A DNA stretch of 64,000 bases from GCA-2748575 sp965222725 (GCA_965222725.1 OZ244969.1:5518001-5582000); one strand, 5' to 3'; counted from the first letter of the stretch, positions 47,301-54,456 are shown. A program made the numbers and translations. Notes: generated by a model not told the origin, from the letters alone.

Positions 47301-50300
47301 CGCTTCGGTTAAGGTCACTGTTTCCGTAAAATCCACGTCGGTATTACCAAATGCATCCCGCGCGGTAATCACTGGTTGCGTGGTTAACGCACTACCGGAT
47401 ACAGAGCCGGCAGGTTGAGTGGTAAATACCAATGTGGAGGCAGTAATATCCACGGTTGAACCGGCCCCATTGGTCACTGCAGTTGTCGCACCCATCTGGG
47501 TACCGGAACCACCCACAGTGACATCGGTGTCACCATCGACACTGAAAATAAAGGTTTGATCTTCCGTTAACCCGGCATTGTCGTTGTAATAGGCATTAAC
47601 GGTATAGGTTTCGCTGGTGCCGTCTGCAATGGAAATCGAAAGACCCGAAAATGTTATGGTGTCGGAACCGGCATTATAAGTGCCGGTCACATTGGAAGCG
47701 TCGCTACCATTCAAACGCCAGGTAACCTGATCGCGGATCGTATCCGATGTGGTACCGGATACGTTTACCGTAATCGCCGACACTGTCATGGCATCACCAT
47801 CAGCCGTGCCGCCATCAGACAGGGTAAAATCAAAAACATCCATGGCTTCGCCCACGGTATCCACGGTAGTGTCTAACCCCACCGGCTCACTGACGCCGCC
47901 GGCAGCCGTAAGATCGCCATCCGAATCCGTAACCGTACTGGTAAGCTGGCTACTGTTAACTGTACTTAGCCCACCGGAACTGGCCTGCAGATTAAAGGTT
48001 TCATCGCTGCCGCCAGAATTGGTATAGGTTAAAGACAAATTGGTGAAGGTAGAGACACCGGAACTGGGGGTGATGGATACCGTCGCACCATTGCCATCCG
48101 TATCCCCGGTGGCCGTCATGGTAGCGGAACCTGCCCCATTCACTTCTGCCAGCGTAATGTCAGTTGAATAGCCGGTATCCACAGTATTGTTAGCGTCCCG
48201 GGCGGACACTACCGGTACTGTCGTAAAACTTTCAGCCACCCCGTTTTGCACAGTCAATGGCGCGGGCTGAGTATCGTACACCAACTGCGTGGCCACCACA
48301 TCGGATGTCACCGCATTGGTATCCACCGTGGCGAGGTTACTGCCGACTCCATCCTGATCATTAGCCGTCAGGGTAAAAGATTGCTGGTCTGCTGTAGCTG
48401 TATAGACCACATCCGTAAAGGTGGCCACACCGCTGACGGCTGCAATATCCACATCACCGGATAACGTGCCCGCGCTCGCTTCGGTTAAAGTTACCGTTTC
48501 GGTAAAATCCACATCGGTGTTACCGAACGCATCCCGCGCCGTAATTACCGGTTGCGTGGGTAACGCACTACCCGAAGTAGAACCGGCTGGTTGTGTTGTT
48601 ACTGCAAGCGTGGTGGCGGTAACATCCACGGTGGAGCCAGTGCCATTATTGACGGCAGACGTTGAGCCCATTTGCGTGCCCGAGCCCCCTACCGTTACAT
48701 CCGTATCGCCATCCACACTCAGAATAAAGGTTTGATCTTCCGTTAACCCAGTGTTGTCATTGTAATAAGCATTAACCGTGTAGGTTTCGCTGGCGCCGTC
48801 TGCGATGGAAATCGAAAGGCCGGTAAAGGTGATTGTGTCGGAACCGGCGTTGTAAGTTCCGGTCACATTGGATGCGTCGTTGCCGTTCAGGCGCCAGGTT
48901 ACCTGATTGCGAATGGCATCCGATGTGGTACCCGATACATTCACCGTGATCGCCGATACCGTCATGGCATCACCATCAGCCGTGCCGCCATCCGATAACG
49001 TAAAATCAAAGACATTCACGGCTTCGCCTACGGTATCCACTGTGGTGTCTAACCCCACCGGCTCGCTGACACCGCCTGCGGCAGTAAGATCGCCATCCGA
49101 ATCCGTCACCGTACTGGTGAGCTGGCTACTGTTAACTGTACTTAGCCCACCGGAGCTGGCTTGCAAATTAAAGGTTTCATCACTGCCGCCAGAATTTGTA
49201 TAGGTTAAAGACAAATTGGTGAACGTAGAGACACCGGAACTGGGGGTGATGGATACCGTCGCACCATTGCCATCCGTATCCCCCGTGGCCGTCATGGTGG
49301 CAGAGCCCGCACCATTCACTTCTGCCAGCGTAATATCAGTGGAATAACCGGTATCCACAGTGTTGTTTGCGTCCCGGGCGGACACTACCGGTACTGTCGT
49401 AAAACTTTCAGCCACCCCGTTTTGCACAGTCAATGGCGCGGGCTGAGTATCGTACACCAACTGCGTGGCCACCACATCGGATGTCACCGCATTGGTATCC
49501 ACCGTGGCGAGGTTACTGCCGACTCCATCCTGATCATTAGCCGTCAGGGTAAAAGATTGCTGGTCTGCTGTAGCTGTATAGACCACATCCGTAAAGGTGG
49601 CCACACCGCTGACGGCTGCAATATCCACATCACCGGATAACGTGCCCGCGCTCGCTTCGGTTAAAGTTACCGTTTCGGTAAAATCCACATCGGTGTTACC
49701 GAACGCATCCCGCGCCGTAATTACCGGTTGCGTGGTTAACGCACTACCCGAAGTAGAACCGGCTGGTTGTGTTGTTACTGCAAGCGTGGTGGCGGTAACA
49801 TCCACGGTGGAGCCAGTGCCATTATTGACGGCAGACGTTGAGCCCATTTGCGTGCCCGAGCCCCCTACCGTTACATCCGTATCGCCATCCACACTCAGAA
49901 TAAAGGTTTGATCTTCCGTTAACCCAGTGTTGTCATTGTAATAAGCATTAACCGTGTAGGTTTCGCTGGCGCCGTCTGCGATGGAAATCGAAAGGCCGGT
50001 AAAGGTGATTGTGTCGGAACCGGCGTTGTAAGTTCCGGTCACATTGGATGCGTCGTTGCCGTTCAGGCGCCAGGTAACCTGATCACGAATGGTATCCGAT
50101 GCGGTACCCGATACATTCACCGTGATCGCCGATACTGTCATGGCATCACCATCAGCCGTGCCACCATCCGATAACGTAAAATCAAAGACATCCACGGCTT
50201 CGCCTACGGTGTCCACTGTGGTGTCTAACCCCACCGGCTCACTGACGCCACCGGCTGCGGTGAGATCGCCGTCGCTGTCTCCTGCCGCTGCCACATTGGA

Positions 50301-51431
50301 AACGGCGAAATCATCCAGCCCCACATAAACCGAACCATCAGCCGCTGTAATCGTGATTGAAGTAATACCTGAAGGAAAACCACTCAGATCAGCGGTGGTT
50401 CCGGTCGAATCCGCCAAAACACCGGTGTTAACGCTACCCCCCTGGTTGGAAGTGATTGTAAAGGTGTCATTTGAGCCGGAGATATTATAGATATAGATGG
50501 AACCGGCGTTAAACTGTTCACCACCGGTAAAGAACAAGGTAACGGAGGATTCACCGCCGGAGGTGTACATACGCCCAAAACCGGCATAAGTGGACGCTGA
50601 ATTGCCGTCAGCCTCCAATGTATAGGAGCCTGCCGATACCTGCGCATCGACAGTCGATGCACCGGCGAGGGCACCAGCACTTACAACGGAAGAAAAATTA
50701 ATAGTGCCGGTAAATGCCAATACACCTGAAAAATCTTTCAGCGCTTTTTCACTAAAGGGAAGCTGACGATCAACATCACCTCTTACAATTTCCAGATTCC
50801 AGTCGCTGCCATCAATGCCGTTTCCCGTTTTATTATCAGATGCAGCCACATCCACATTGCCCTGCCCCTTGATAATATCCAGGAACTGCTGGCCTTCAGT
50901 GCCCTGCCCTAAATCACAACCGTATAGCAGCAAATCACCGCCCGGCTTTAACGCCTGCCGGATACCTGCCAAAATGGTGGGGTTGTTCTCCATAGATTCT
51001 GCAGAAACCGGGACTTCACCCAGGTACAGTCTGCCTTTTTCGGCATGAGTCACCAGATGCACTGCAGCCAATTGCCGAAAAGGCTTCACGGCGTCTACCA
51101 ACTGCTGAATCGCATCGCTGGTAAAATCAATCTCCAGTATTTTAACGTTTGGTTTAAGATCCTGATAGAAGGCCCGCTTATCAGCGATGGCGCCATCAAT
51201 AATCACCAGTTCGGAAAAAGCCACGCCCTGTTTAATCCCAAGTTCATCACTCGAAATATCCAGCGTGTTAGTACCCTGATCAGGCCTGCCTGCCGGCTGT
51301 CCCAAAAGCAGCGCAGACGAGGCCATCGTCTGCGGAGTTGCGTAATTTTTCCCAATCCTGGATGAATAACCGGCATAGGCACTTAAGGGAAGTAAAAAGG
51401 ACACTAACCCGTTAACGAGCGGATGTTTCAT
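38310..51431 (-). CDS. giant DUF4347 repeat surface protein with C-terminal beta-barrel
   Basis: 4373 aa, one uninterrupted frame. Signal peptide (1-19, LSAYA|GYSS); DUF4347 (about 72-235: VHLVTHAEKGRLYLGE, LLYGCDLGQGTEG); a lectin-like stretch (240-384); three 392-aa repeats (385-1563); five about 112-aa Ig-like repeats (1564-2123); further Ig-like domains (2124-2660); cadherin/VCBS-like tandem domains with TDEDSAVAIDVLANDSD motifs plus putative Ig domains (2664-3515); five FG-GAP calcium loops (DLDGDGEEEV, DFNGDGEPDL and others, about 3650-4000); a DUF11-like domain; then GGGSSGGSMGYLLLLAL and WQRR (4126-4150), a GlyGly-CTERM-like signal. A second signal-like segment (about 4160-4184, PAHA|WQ) and an eight-strand-type barrel ending in Phe (4185-4373) follow. 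Likely a cell-surface adhesin. Sulfotransferase gene 16 bases upstream. Confidence 0.92.
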   Translation of the reverse strand: MKHPLVNGLVSFLLPLSAYAGYSSRIGKNYATPQTMASSALLLGQPAGRPDQGTNTLDISSDELGIKQGVAFSELVIIDGAIADKRAFYQDLKPNVKILEIDFTSDAIQQLVDAVKPFRQLAAVHLVTHAEKGRLYLGEVPVSAESMENNPTILAGIRQALKPGGDLLLYGCDLGQGTEGQQFLDIIKGQGNVDVAASDNKTGNGIDGSDWNLEIVRGDVDRQLPFSEKALKDFSGVLAFTGTINFSSVVSAGALAGASTVDAQVSAGSYTLEADGNSASTYAGFGRMYTSGGESSVTLFFTGGEQFNAGSIYIYNISGSNDTFTITSNQGGSVNTGVLADSTGTTADLSGFPSGITSITITAADGSVYVGLDDFAVSNVAAAGDSDGDLTAAGGVSEPVGLDTTVDTVGEAVDVFDFTLSDGGTADGDAMTVSAITVNVSGTASDTIRDQVTWRLNGNDASNVTGTYNAGSDTITFTGLSISIADGASETYTVNAYYNDNTGLTEDQTFILSVDGDTDVTVGGSGTQMGSTSAVNNGTGSTVDVTATTLAVTTQPAGSTSGSALTTQPVITARDAFGNTDVDFTETVTLTEASAGTLSGDVDIAAVSGVATFTDVVYTATADQQSFTLTANDQDGVGSNLATVDTNAVTSDVVATQLVYDTQPAPLTVQNGVAESFTTVPVVSARDANNTVDTGYSTDITLAEVNGAGSATMTATGDTDGNGATVSITPSSGVSTFTNLSLTYTNSGGSDETFNLQASSGGLSTVNSSQLTSTVTDSDGDLTAAGGVSEPVGLDTTVDTVGEAVNVFDFTLSDGGTADGDAMTVSAITVNVSGTTSDAIRNQVTWRLNGNDASNVTGTYNAGSDTITFTGLSISIADGASETYTVNAYYNDNTGLTEDQTFILSVDGDTDVTVGGSGTQMGSTSAVNNGTGSTVDVTATTLAVTTQPAGSTSGSALPTQPVITARDAFGNTDVDFTETVTLTEASAGTLSGDVDIAAVSGVATFTDVVYTATADQQSFTLTANDQDGVGSNLATVDTNAVTSDVVATQLVYDTQPAPLTVQNGVAESFTTVPVVSARDANNTVDTGYSTDITLAEVNGAGSATMTATGDTDGNGATVSITPSSGVSTFTNLSLTYTNSGGSDETFNLQASSGGLSTVNSSQLTSTVTDSDGDLTAAGGVSEPVGLDTTVDTVGEAMDVFDFTLSDGGTADGDAMTVSAITVNVSGTTSDTIRDQVTWRLNGSDASNVTGTYNAGSDTITFSGLSISIADGTSETYTVNAYYNDNAGLTEDQTFIFSVDGDTDVTVGGSGTQMGATTAVTNGAGSTVDITASTLVFTTQPAGSVSGSALTTQPVITARDAFGNTDVDFTETVTLTEASAGTLSGDVDITAVSGVATFTDVAYTATADQQSFTLTGNDDDGTGTNLATVDANAVTADVVATKLTFSTEPAPTSIESGNATSFTTVPIVSALDANDLVDTGYSTDIALSVTDPNDGTVDGTVNSLSGTGDSDGSGTTVTLTPGSGVATYTGLALTYTNNAVTDTIALRATSGGLTAVNSTDITSLLVPTVTDGNISIGGGSGTGGVYVTGDTVTVFWNNTAGGDNNSGITAVTVDFSDFGGGAAVAASNSSDTWTATYTITAGAIDSTNLNVSVTATSAGGSDTTADTTNATVDNQAPVVTDGNLSISGASGTGGAFITGDTVTATWDDTASGDNNSDTVSSVTVDFSAFGGGAAVAASNSSDTWTATYTLVAGAIDSTNLNISATATDNAGNSTTTADTTNATADNVAPTLSDAGISITSTGTGTGGAYITGDTITVEWDDTATGDNNSDTVASATVDFSAFGGGAAVAASNSSDTWTASYTVTAGAIDATNLNASVTATDNAGNTTTIADSSNLTLDNTAPILTDGNLSISGGSGTGGAFITGDTVTATWDNTASGDNNSDTVASVTVDFSAFGGGAAVAASNSSDTWTATYTIVAGAIDSTNVNVSATATDNAGNTITTADTTNATVDNQALTVTDGNLSLSGASGSGGAFILGDTVTASWDNTASGDNNSDTVAAVSVDFSAFGGGAAVAASNSSDTWSATYTLTAGSTSGSNLNASFSATDNAGNQTTQADTSNATTDVSVPSVSSVTSSTANGSYNAGDSISIQVVFSDSVTVSGTPQLTLETGTTDQVVDYSSGSGGTTLTFTYTVQAGDTSSDLDYTGTSALALNSGTINDASGNPASLTLATPGAANSLGANKALVIDTEVPTLAEVTAVPTPASDTTPDYTFSTTETGTLSVGGSCGTSSSTTLASTGNHTITLTQTDNTTALADGDYSDCTLTVTDGAGNASTALTITSFTVDTTAPSAPDAPDLDAASDTGSSDSDNITSDTTPTLSGTAEANATVAVSSDQDGALGSVSADGTGNWSFTPGSALSEATHSITATATDAAGNASGASAALSVTIDATAPATPADADMYSSSDSGVSDSDDITNDATPDLTGSTEANATVAVSSDQDGALGSTTADGSGNWNLTATGLTDATHSITFTATDVAGNASASSAALSITVDTAAPTVSTLSPADGAAAVQYDDDLVITFNENIAAASGANNSFDLYLSSDSSLYQSLAVGDADVTVSGTTVTINPNNFTPTESYYVQIGNQAVQDTAGNLYAGISDTTSWNFTLDNNLPQVGDDTATTDEDSAVAIDVLANDSDEDSTLNPASVTVTSGPANGSTSVNTANGFVTYTPDADYNGSDSFTYTVEDLQGGSSVTATVTLTINAVNDAPVATNDMASTAEDTAVSINVAGNDSDIDAGDSVDTSSLAVVTGPNDGSAVVSAGEIIYTPDANFNGSDSFTYTIDDTTGATSNTATVIVNVTSVNDLPTASDDSTSTDEDTAVAISVLTNDSDLDGTLDATSVSIMTDATNGSTSVDAVSGVVTYTPNSNYNGNDSFTYVVQDDSSGTSNAATVSITVNAVNDAPVAVADTAVLLEDTAHTINAKGNDSDVDNVNADLTLVVVDTPTQGNVVINSGAFVYTPDADFNGNDSFTYKLTDPDNAESNTVTVTLTIQSVNDDPIANDDTVQTDEDTDVTISPLANDSDGDGTLDASTLSITSQPVNGQLTDNADGTVTYSPDENFNGNDSFSYQVQDNEAGTSNVATVSITINAVNDNPVAVDDIAVVDEDSSVVISPLDNDSDVDGTLASLSIDMLAANGSVLVNPDNTVTYTPDVNFDGSDNFTYQVTDNLGGTSTSATVSITVNHVNADPVISGTPDTSVLEDSAYSFVPTLSDQDEDTLTVTATNLPGWLNLDSATGEISGIPDNSNVGVYNNITLTVDDGEATASLTAFDLTVVNTNDAPVANNDSYSLDEGDLLNTSALDGVLVNDVDVDGNAIQATLVTSPRRASSFSFNPDGTFSYQHNGGESATDSFTYRISDGMANSAVATVTFTINPVNEAPQFTTTPTQTMVVQGEVFSYQVAATDPDSQAQISIQSGPDWLTLRNGLLSGTAPLDTTGTENITLVASDGEFSVPQNFTIDVVAREQAQIQISTLWDGTPAVVGDDIALGITLSHLSGPAFSNGSLSVRLTGSANATLTGCSFVSTNRWQCPVNLAVSGSVSWQLNLAPTAVGDVVATLRLFDQDSEQLKARVTDASIGEAVVAQGNDQFNLSEATAIASMQLLPDVAKELVAGTNQGNSVKLLDYDLDTGTAEEIGEITNNGETEAIIVADLNNDTLNDIIVVNSSGAASGIYYNQGGLVFTEDALNTDFAQGSRAIVQDLNDDTFPEILIGGNGATLYVYENQNGVINDRPYVLNAPAFIRHFAVLNRDSSAAWSGRVVLSSNSAVYLLNYTIDELAEPSGLVWAQDLLVRAEALVTSTFQLNIPNVSSLQVVDLDGDGEEEVVAGNTHTDDSADATAVNVLAVTVGDELESVATLGGASSSNVDVGDFNGDGEPDLMVTNENDTHQIYLGSGTVNSFTPKGTVISKTSALSLTDDLNGDGLADVLIYDDGEDTVDVFISTGDGDIGTTTDLRASSEIESLSDSDYRFRYSLTIENLGDERVEDVLVRIQLPSGLSVESLAADCIQPEDQLIRCSLATFDSGESRRFDFVLRGESGVQNKSLVARLSSAALETAPEDNTNTGALSGVFGDVEVSVKGGGSSGGSMGYLLLLALGVLAWQRRYTQQLIGRIGLPMVCMALAGSFLLSAKPAHAWQWDSENLYAEVVLGKVNSSWSESSFGKKLDAVTQQGEVESETSRTGFNLIAGYDINEHWSAEIGYLDWGTIKVEVSGVTANLNDLRDLISNEYPLSGDGFYLGGKYRFKLDERAHAFFKLGLWNWEGDYDVTLGNERFDVEDSGTDALIGAGVSYPVYEQFHLTLQVQLVSMDDSTESMVGMGTQYHF
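45061..46740 (-). repeat. five tandem units of 330-339 bases inside the giant gene
   Basis: Each unit encodes about 112 residues with the core VTDGNLSISG, GTGGAFITGDTVTATWD and AFGGGAAVAASNSSDTW. The last motif is nearly invariant in all five. The units are diverged at DNA level compared with the larger repeat, so this is an older expansion. Confidence 0.85.
46752..50279 (-). repeat. three tandem 1176-base repeats inside the giant gene
   Basis: Copies occupy 49104-50279, 47928-49103 and about 46752-47927; each begins with the codons for DSDGDLTAAGGVSEPVG and encodes 392 residues. The first two copies are almost identical; the third is more diverged. A block of about 700 bases (48192-48897 against 49368-50073) differs by a single base, at 48560/49736, which changes Thr to Pro in the protein. 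Confidence 0.92.
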
Positions 51432-51447
51432 GATGGCCTCGTATTAG

Positions 51448-52284
51448 CTATTCGCTGGAAGAGCGCTGTTGTGCAACGATATGTGCTTCTGTTCCATTGG
51501 TGTCTTGCCAGAAATCCATTTCCTGATACTTGGAGAATAAATCCGGAGGGAGAATGGTACTGCGTGGCTTGAATTCGACTTTTCGCTTGACCTGATGCAG
51601 TCCTTTTACGCCTAATCGCAAATCAAATTCCGATTCGTCGTATTCCACCTGATTAAAATCATAGTCAAAAACCCCAACACCCAGAAATTCGGATATTAAT
51701 TCCATGGTGCGATGGGGGTATTGGGTCAACAGTTCGTAATCCACCAGTAATAGTCGATCAGAAAACTCGCCATAGTAGGCTTCTTTCAATGCTGTCCAGG
51801 CGCTGCCCACTGTGCTGGCAGCGTTCATCAGAGATTCGCAGCGTGTGTAAACAGTCATACGACTGGCCGCATTAAACATCCGGCTATAATCAAAGGGATT
51901 TTTGCGGTAAATGCGTTCAAAACTGTCCATAATCCAGGCCGGATTACGGACACAGCAAATCATTTTAAAATCCTCAAATAAATCCACCAACTGATGCAGG
52001 CGAGCTGTCCAGATGCGATTGGTATCAAAAACTGTCTTGCCTTCAAATTCGCTGTAATAGGTAGAAAACAGCGATTTGCACATTTCCCGACGCTTGTCGG
52101 CATCAAACATGGAGTAGTACTCGCTGTTCGCGCCCATCAGCTCCAGCGAGCTGTTCATCAGCGCAGCGACCGGGCTACTCATTGCCGCATGGAACTCAGG
52201 GTTTTGTCGGAGCAGGCCTGCCAGTAAGGTGGAACCCGACCTGGGCAGGCCTGAAATAAAATGGTGCTTCACGTTTATCACCAC
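51448..52284 (-). CDS. sulfotransferase family protein
   Basis: 278 aa. PAPS-binding 5' loop GLPRSGSTLLAGLLRQNP (residues 11-28) and a 3'-phosphate motif in CCVRNPAWIMDSFERIYRK (about 109-127) identify the PF13469/PF00685-type fold. No signal peptide, so sulfation would take place in the cytoplasm. It lies 16 bases upstream of the giant surface protein and is probably co-translated from the same mRNA. Whether it modifies that protein, a glycan or a small molecule cannot be told. Confidence 0.87.
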   Translation of the reverse strand: MVINVKHHFISGLPRSGSTLLAGLLRQNPEFHAAMSSPVAALMNSSLELMGANSEYYSMFDADKRREMCKSLFSTYYSEFEGKTVFDTNRIWTARLHQLVDLFEDFKMICCVRNPAWIMDSFERIYRKNPFDYSRMFNAASRMTVYTRCESLMNAASTVGSAWTALKEAYYGEFSDRLLLVDYELLTQYPHRTMELISEFLGVGVFDYDFNQVEYDESEFDLRLGVKGLHQVKRKVEFKPRSTILPPDLFSKYQEMDFWQDTNGTEAHIVAQQRSSSE

Positions 52285-52431
52285 ACACAGTTGAAATGTT
52301 CTTATAAAATATCTGTATTATTAATGACATATAGCTTCAGGAGGTAAGCGCACTAAAAGACACAACAGCACAATTCGAGTCAGCACGGCAATCCTGCAAA
52401 GAAATAGCGCTTACCTGAGTTAAGATGACAA

Positions 52432-52470
52432 GCTACGCCGATTCAAGCCGGCATAGCTGATATCTCACAA
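52432..52470 (-). promoter_or_regulatory. hairpin plus shared 12-base element before the sulfotransferase gene
   Basis: In the minus strand, GCTATGCCG pairs with CGGCGTAGC (one wobble) at 52432-52457, shortly after the stop of the collar-domain gene at 52487. Next to it, GATATCTCACAA (52459-52470) is identical to part of the palindromic element at 54426-54437. There is no U tract. It may be a partial terminator or processing site within the array. The 202-base gap 52285-52486 holds no gene. Confidence 0.4.
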
Positions 52471-52486
52471 ATAATTGCAATACCCA

Positions 52487-53059
52487 CTAACTTCGTGGTG
52501 GATACTCACCATCCCAGCAAATAATAAAGCTGCAGGCCTGAAACGGCTGATAGTTACTTAATGTAAGAGGCTGGCCCGTATTGTTGCCTGTGGTTTCCAC
52601 GGCTGCCGGGTTCAGCGACACTTCAGCAGACTGATCATAGTCGCAATACATGGCTTTATTTCGGGTGGGTGCCGGCCCAACAGCACGGTACGCCTGAGCC
52701 GGAAGCACAGACTCGCCAGGTGTTGCTGTGGATGCGGGATTGCCGGAAGCATTCACCGTATGGGTATGCGCAGGCATACTGTGATAAGAGACAACTTTCT
52801 TATAACCATAGCCCTTCTGACCGATAAAATGTTGGCTCAAGCCCGGCCCCTGGCTATTGCCCCAATGCAGTGGTGCCATACCACGCAAATCGGGCAATTG
52901 AAAATTGGTGTGGCCATTACCACCATAGATCGTATTAATAACGGCGAATAACAGTTGGTACTGGGCAATTTCCAGATATTGGCCGGAGCAAAAAAACCAA
53001 CCCTGCGGCGCATAATTGCCGCCAAACATTCTGATTTCACCTGCGTATGGATCACTCAT
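52487..53059 (-). CDS. tail-collar domain protein (MdpB-like), paralogue 1
   Basis: 190 aa. Phage tail collar domain (PF07484) at the start: GEIRMFGGNYAPQGWFFCSG, then LFAVINTIYGGNGHTNFQLP and DLRG. A His-rich MPAHTHTVNASG motif follows, and the end is CSFIICWDGEYPPRS. This is the 'microcystin-dependent protein' type, common in bacteria without a phage. No signal peptide. It is the third of three tandem paralogues (10 bases after the one ending at 53069) and lies upstream of the sulfotransferase and giant surface protein. Confidence 0.9.
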   Translation of the reverse strand: MSDPYAGEIRMFGGNYAPQGWFFCSGQYLEIAQYQLLFAVINTIYGGNGHTNFQLPDLRGMAPLHWGNSQGPGLSQHFIGQKGYGYKKVVSYHSMPAHTHTVNASGNPASTATPGESVLPAQAYRAVGPAPTRNKAMYCDYDQSAEVSLNPAAVETTGNNTGQPLTLSNYQPFQACSFIICWDGEYPPRS

Positions 53060-53068
53060 GTCGCTCTC

Positions 53069-53602
53069 CTAGCTTCGTTCCGGGTAGCTGCCCTGCAAGG
53101 CAATAATAAAATTGATACAAAGATAAGGTTGCATATTATCAAGTGGCACGCTGCCACCTGAGGATTCCAGCACGCCCTCATTTAACTGAACGACGGAATT
53201 TGGATCGTCATAAACAGAAAGACCGGGATCACTCCCGGAGGTTGCACCAAAGAAGGCGTTGGATGGCCCGGTAGCATCCTGACTGTTATCATTGGCCATC
53301 ACCTTGTGGGTATGGGCAGGCAGGTTATCGGTCGTCAGGGTAACTTTTTCCACACCGCCCTTTTGACCAAGCTGGTAATTAAACTGGCTGCCCGGAAACT
53401 GTCCCTTGCTGATGGGAATCCTCCCGCGCAAATCCGGTAACCCGAAGTTCGTTCGACCGTCGCCGCCATACGCCGTGCCAAGCAATGAATAAAGCGCCTG
53501 ATACTGAGCTATTGCCAGTAACTGTCCGTTACAGAAAGCCCAGTTTTGTGGTTCATAGTAACCGCCAAACATTCGTATCTCGCCAAGATATGCATCAACC
53601 AT
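53069..53602 (-). CDS. tail-collar domain protein (MdpB-like), paralogue 2
   Basis: 177 aa from ATG 53602, which has AAAGGGAG just upstream; the frame is open further upstream but that part overlaps paralogue 3. It begins MVDAYLGEIRMFGGYYEPQN, followed by LLGTAYGGDGRTNFGLPDLRG, and has LPAHTHKV and the ending INFIIALQGSYPERS. Same collar domain and length class as its neighbours, with clearly different middle parts, so the three are an old duplication. Confidence 0.9.
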   Translation of the reverse strand: MVDAYLGEIRMFGGYYEPQNWAFCNGQLLAIAQYQALYSLLGTAYGGDGRTNFGLPDLRGRIPISKGQFPGSQFNYQLGQKGGVEKVTLTTDNLPAHTHKVMANDNSQDATGPSNAFFGATSGSDPGLSVYDDPNSVVQLNEGVLESSGGSVPLDNMQPYLCINFIIALQGSYPERS

Positions 53603-53615
53603 GACAAAGCTCCCT

Positions 53616-54149
53616 TTAAGGACGCGGTGGAAAAATTCCTTCAAGCGCAATACAAAAGTTAAGCGCCTGAAAAGGTTGAATATTACTGAACGCATCCGGC
53701 TGCTGCTCGCCAGCAGCACCAATCATGCCGGGGTTCATCGTTGTATTTGCAGAGCTGTGGGAATAGATTCCCTCGGTATCAGACGCAGATACTGTTACTC
53801 CAGCACCCAGGTACCGGTTGGTGGGATCGTTTTCCTCACCAGGCTTATTTATGACGTTAAAGCTATGACTATGCAGCGGTACCTCAGTTAATTGCTGCGA
53901 TTCAGCACCGCCCTTGGCACCAAAAGCAAATGCCTCCCAGGGCGCGGTGCCCCAACCTATAGGTGTTTTACCCCGGTAATCGGGCACTGCAAAAGTCGTG
54001 GTTCCGTTGCCACCGTAGGTGGTACCGAGTAAGGCATAGAGTGCGGGATAATCCTGAATATTCAGCAACTGGCCTTCGCAGGGAGCCCAGTCTTTAGGCA
54101 CGAAATTGTAGGGAAAGATCTGAATCTCACCGATGAAAGGTTCCAACAT
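53616..54149 (-). CDS. tail-collar domain protein (MdpB-like), paralogue 3
   Basis: 177 aa, first gene of the array. It begins MLEPFIGEIQIFPYNFVPKD, with LLGTTYGGNGTTTFAVPDYRG, VPLHSHSF and LNFCIALEGIFPPRP. A strong AAGGAGGAG ribosome-binding site lies 8-16 bases upstream (54157-54165), the best in the array. The promoter should lie in 54150-54580, where a double palindrome is found. Confidence 0.9.
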   Translation of the reverse strand: MLEPFIGEIQIFPYNFVPKDWAPCEGQLLNIQDYPALYALLGTTYGGNGTTTFAVPDYRGKTPIGWGTAPWEAFAFGAKGGAESQQLTEVPLHSHSFNVINKPGEENDPTNRYLGAGVTVSASDTEGIYSHSSANTTMNPGMIGAAGEQQPDAFSNIQPFQALNFCIALEGIFPPRP

Positions 54150-54420
54150 AACCGCTCCTCCTTAACGGACACCACAGACCGGTAATTGACCTGTAGTGAA
54201 TACTGGAAAATTGCATCCTGATGTTGAGTTCAATCAACTCATCACTAAAGGGGAAGGCTAGCAGCCGCTTGAACAGTTGCCAGAACGGGATTGGTTATCC
54301 AAAACAAGCTACGAGAATGCAGCGGGAGACTAACTTGTTAAATTGCGGGGTTATTTTCTCTGCATCACCCAGATAAACACCACAACAGGTTGCCTGATGA
54401 TCGTAAAGCGACCTGAACAT

Positions 54421-54456
54421 TCAGAGATATCTCACAAGCATGTGAGATATCTCTGA
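54421..54456. promoter_or_regulatory. double palindrome between the collar array and the VOC genes
   Basis: TCAGAGATATCTCACA and TGTGAGATATCTCTGA form a perfect 16-bp inverted repeat with loop AGCA. Each arm holds the palindrome GAGATATCTC (54424-54433 and 54444-54453), spaced 20 bases, about two helical turns. Both flanking genes point away from it, which argues for an operator rather than a terminator. The rest of the 431-base gap (54150-54580) has no gene. Confidence 0.65.

Noticed and set aside
46752..50279. CRISPR-like or mobile tandem repeats
   Set aside because: The repeats are exact multiples of three, 1176 bases long and lie in frame within one gene, so they are protein-domain repeats.
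38391..51365. Many plus-strand open frames opposite the giant gene
   Set aside because: They follow the repeat period of the minus-strand gene (identical pairs 1176 bases apart), have low-complexity Ser/Val/Ala composition and lack ribosome-binding sites; they are shadows.
38310..51431. RTX-type adhesin secreted by a type I system
   Set aside because: The protein starts with a normal signal peptide, lacks GGxGxD nonapeptide repeats, ends in a beta-barrel, and no ABC/membrane-fusion/TolC genes are nearby.
52487..54149. Prophage or tail-like injection cluster
   Set aside because: Only collar-domain proteins are present; there is no sheath, tube, baseplate, terminase, integrase or lysis gene nearby. 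Such proteins are common in bacteria outside phages.
54421..54456. Rho-independent terminator
   Set aside because: No U tract on either strand, and both neighbouring genes are transcribed away from it.
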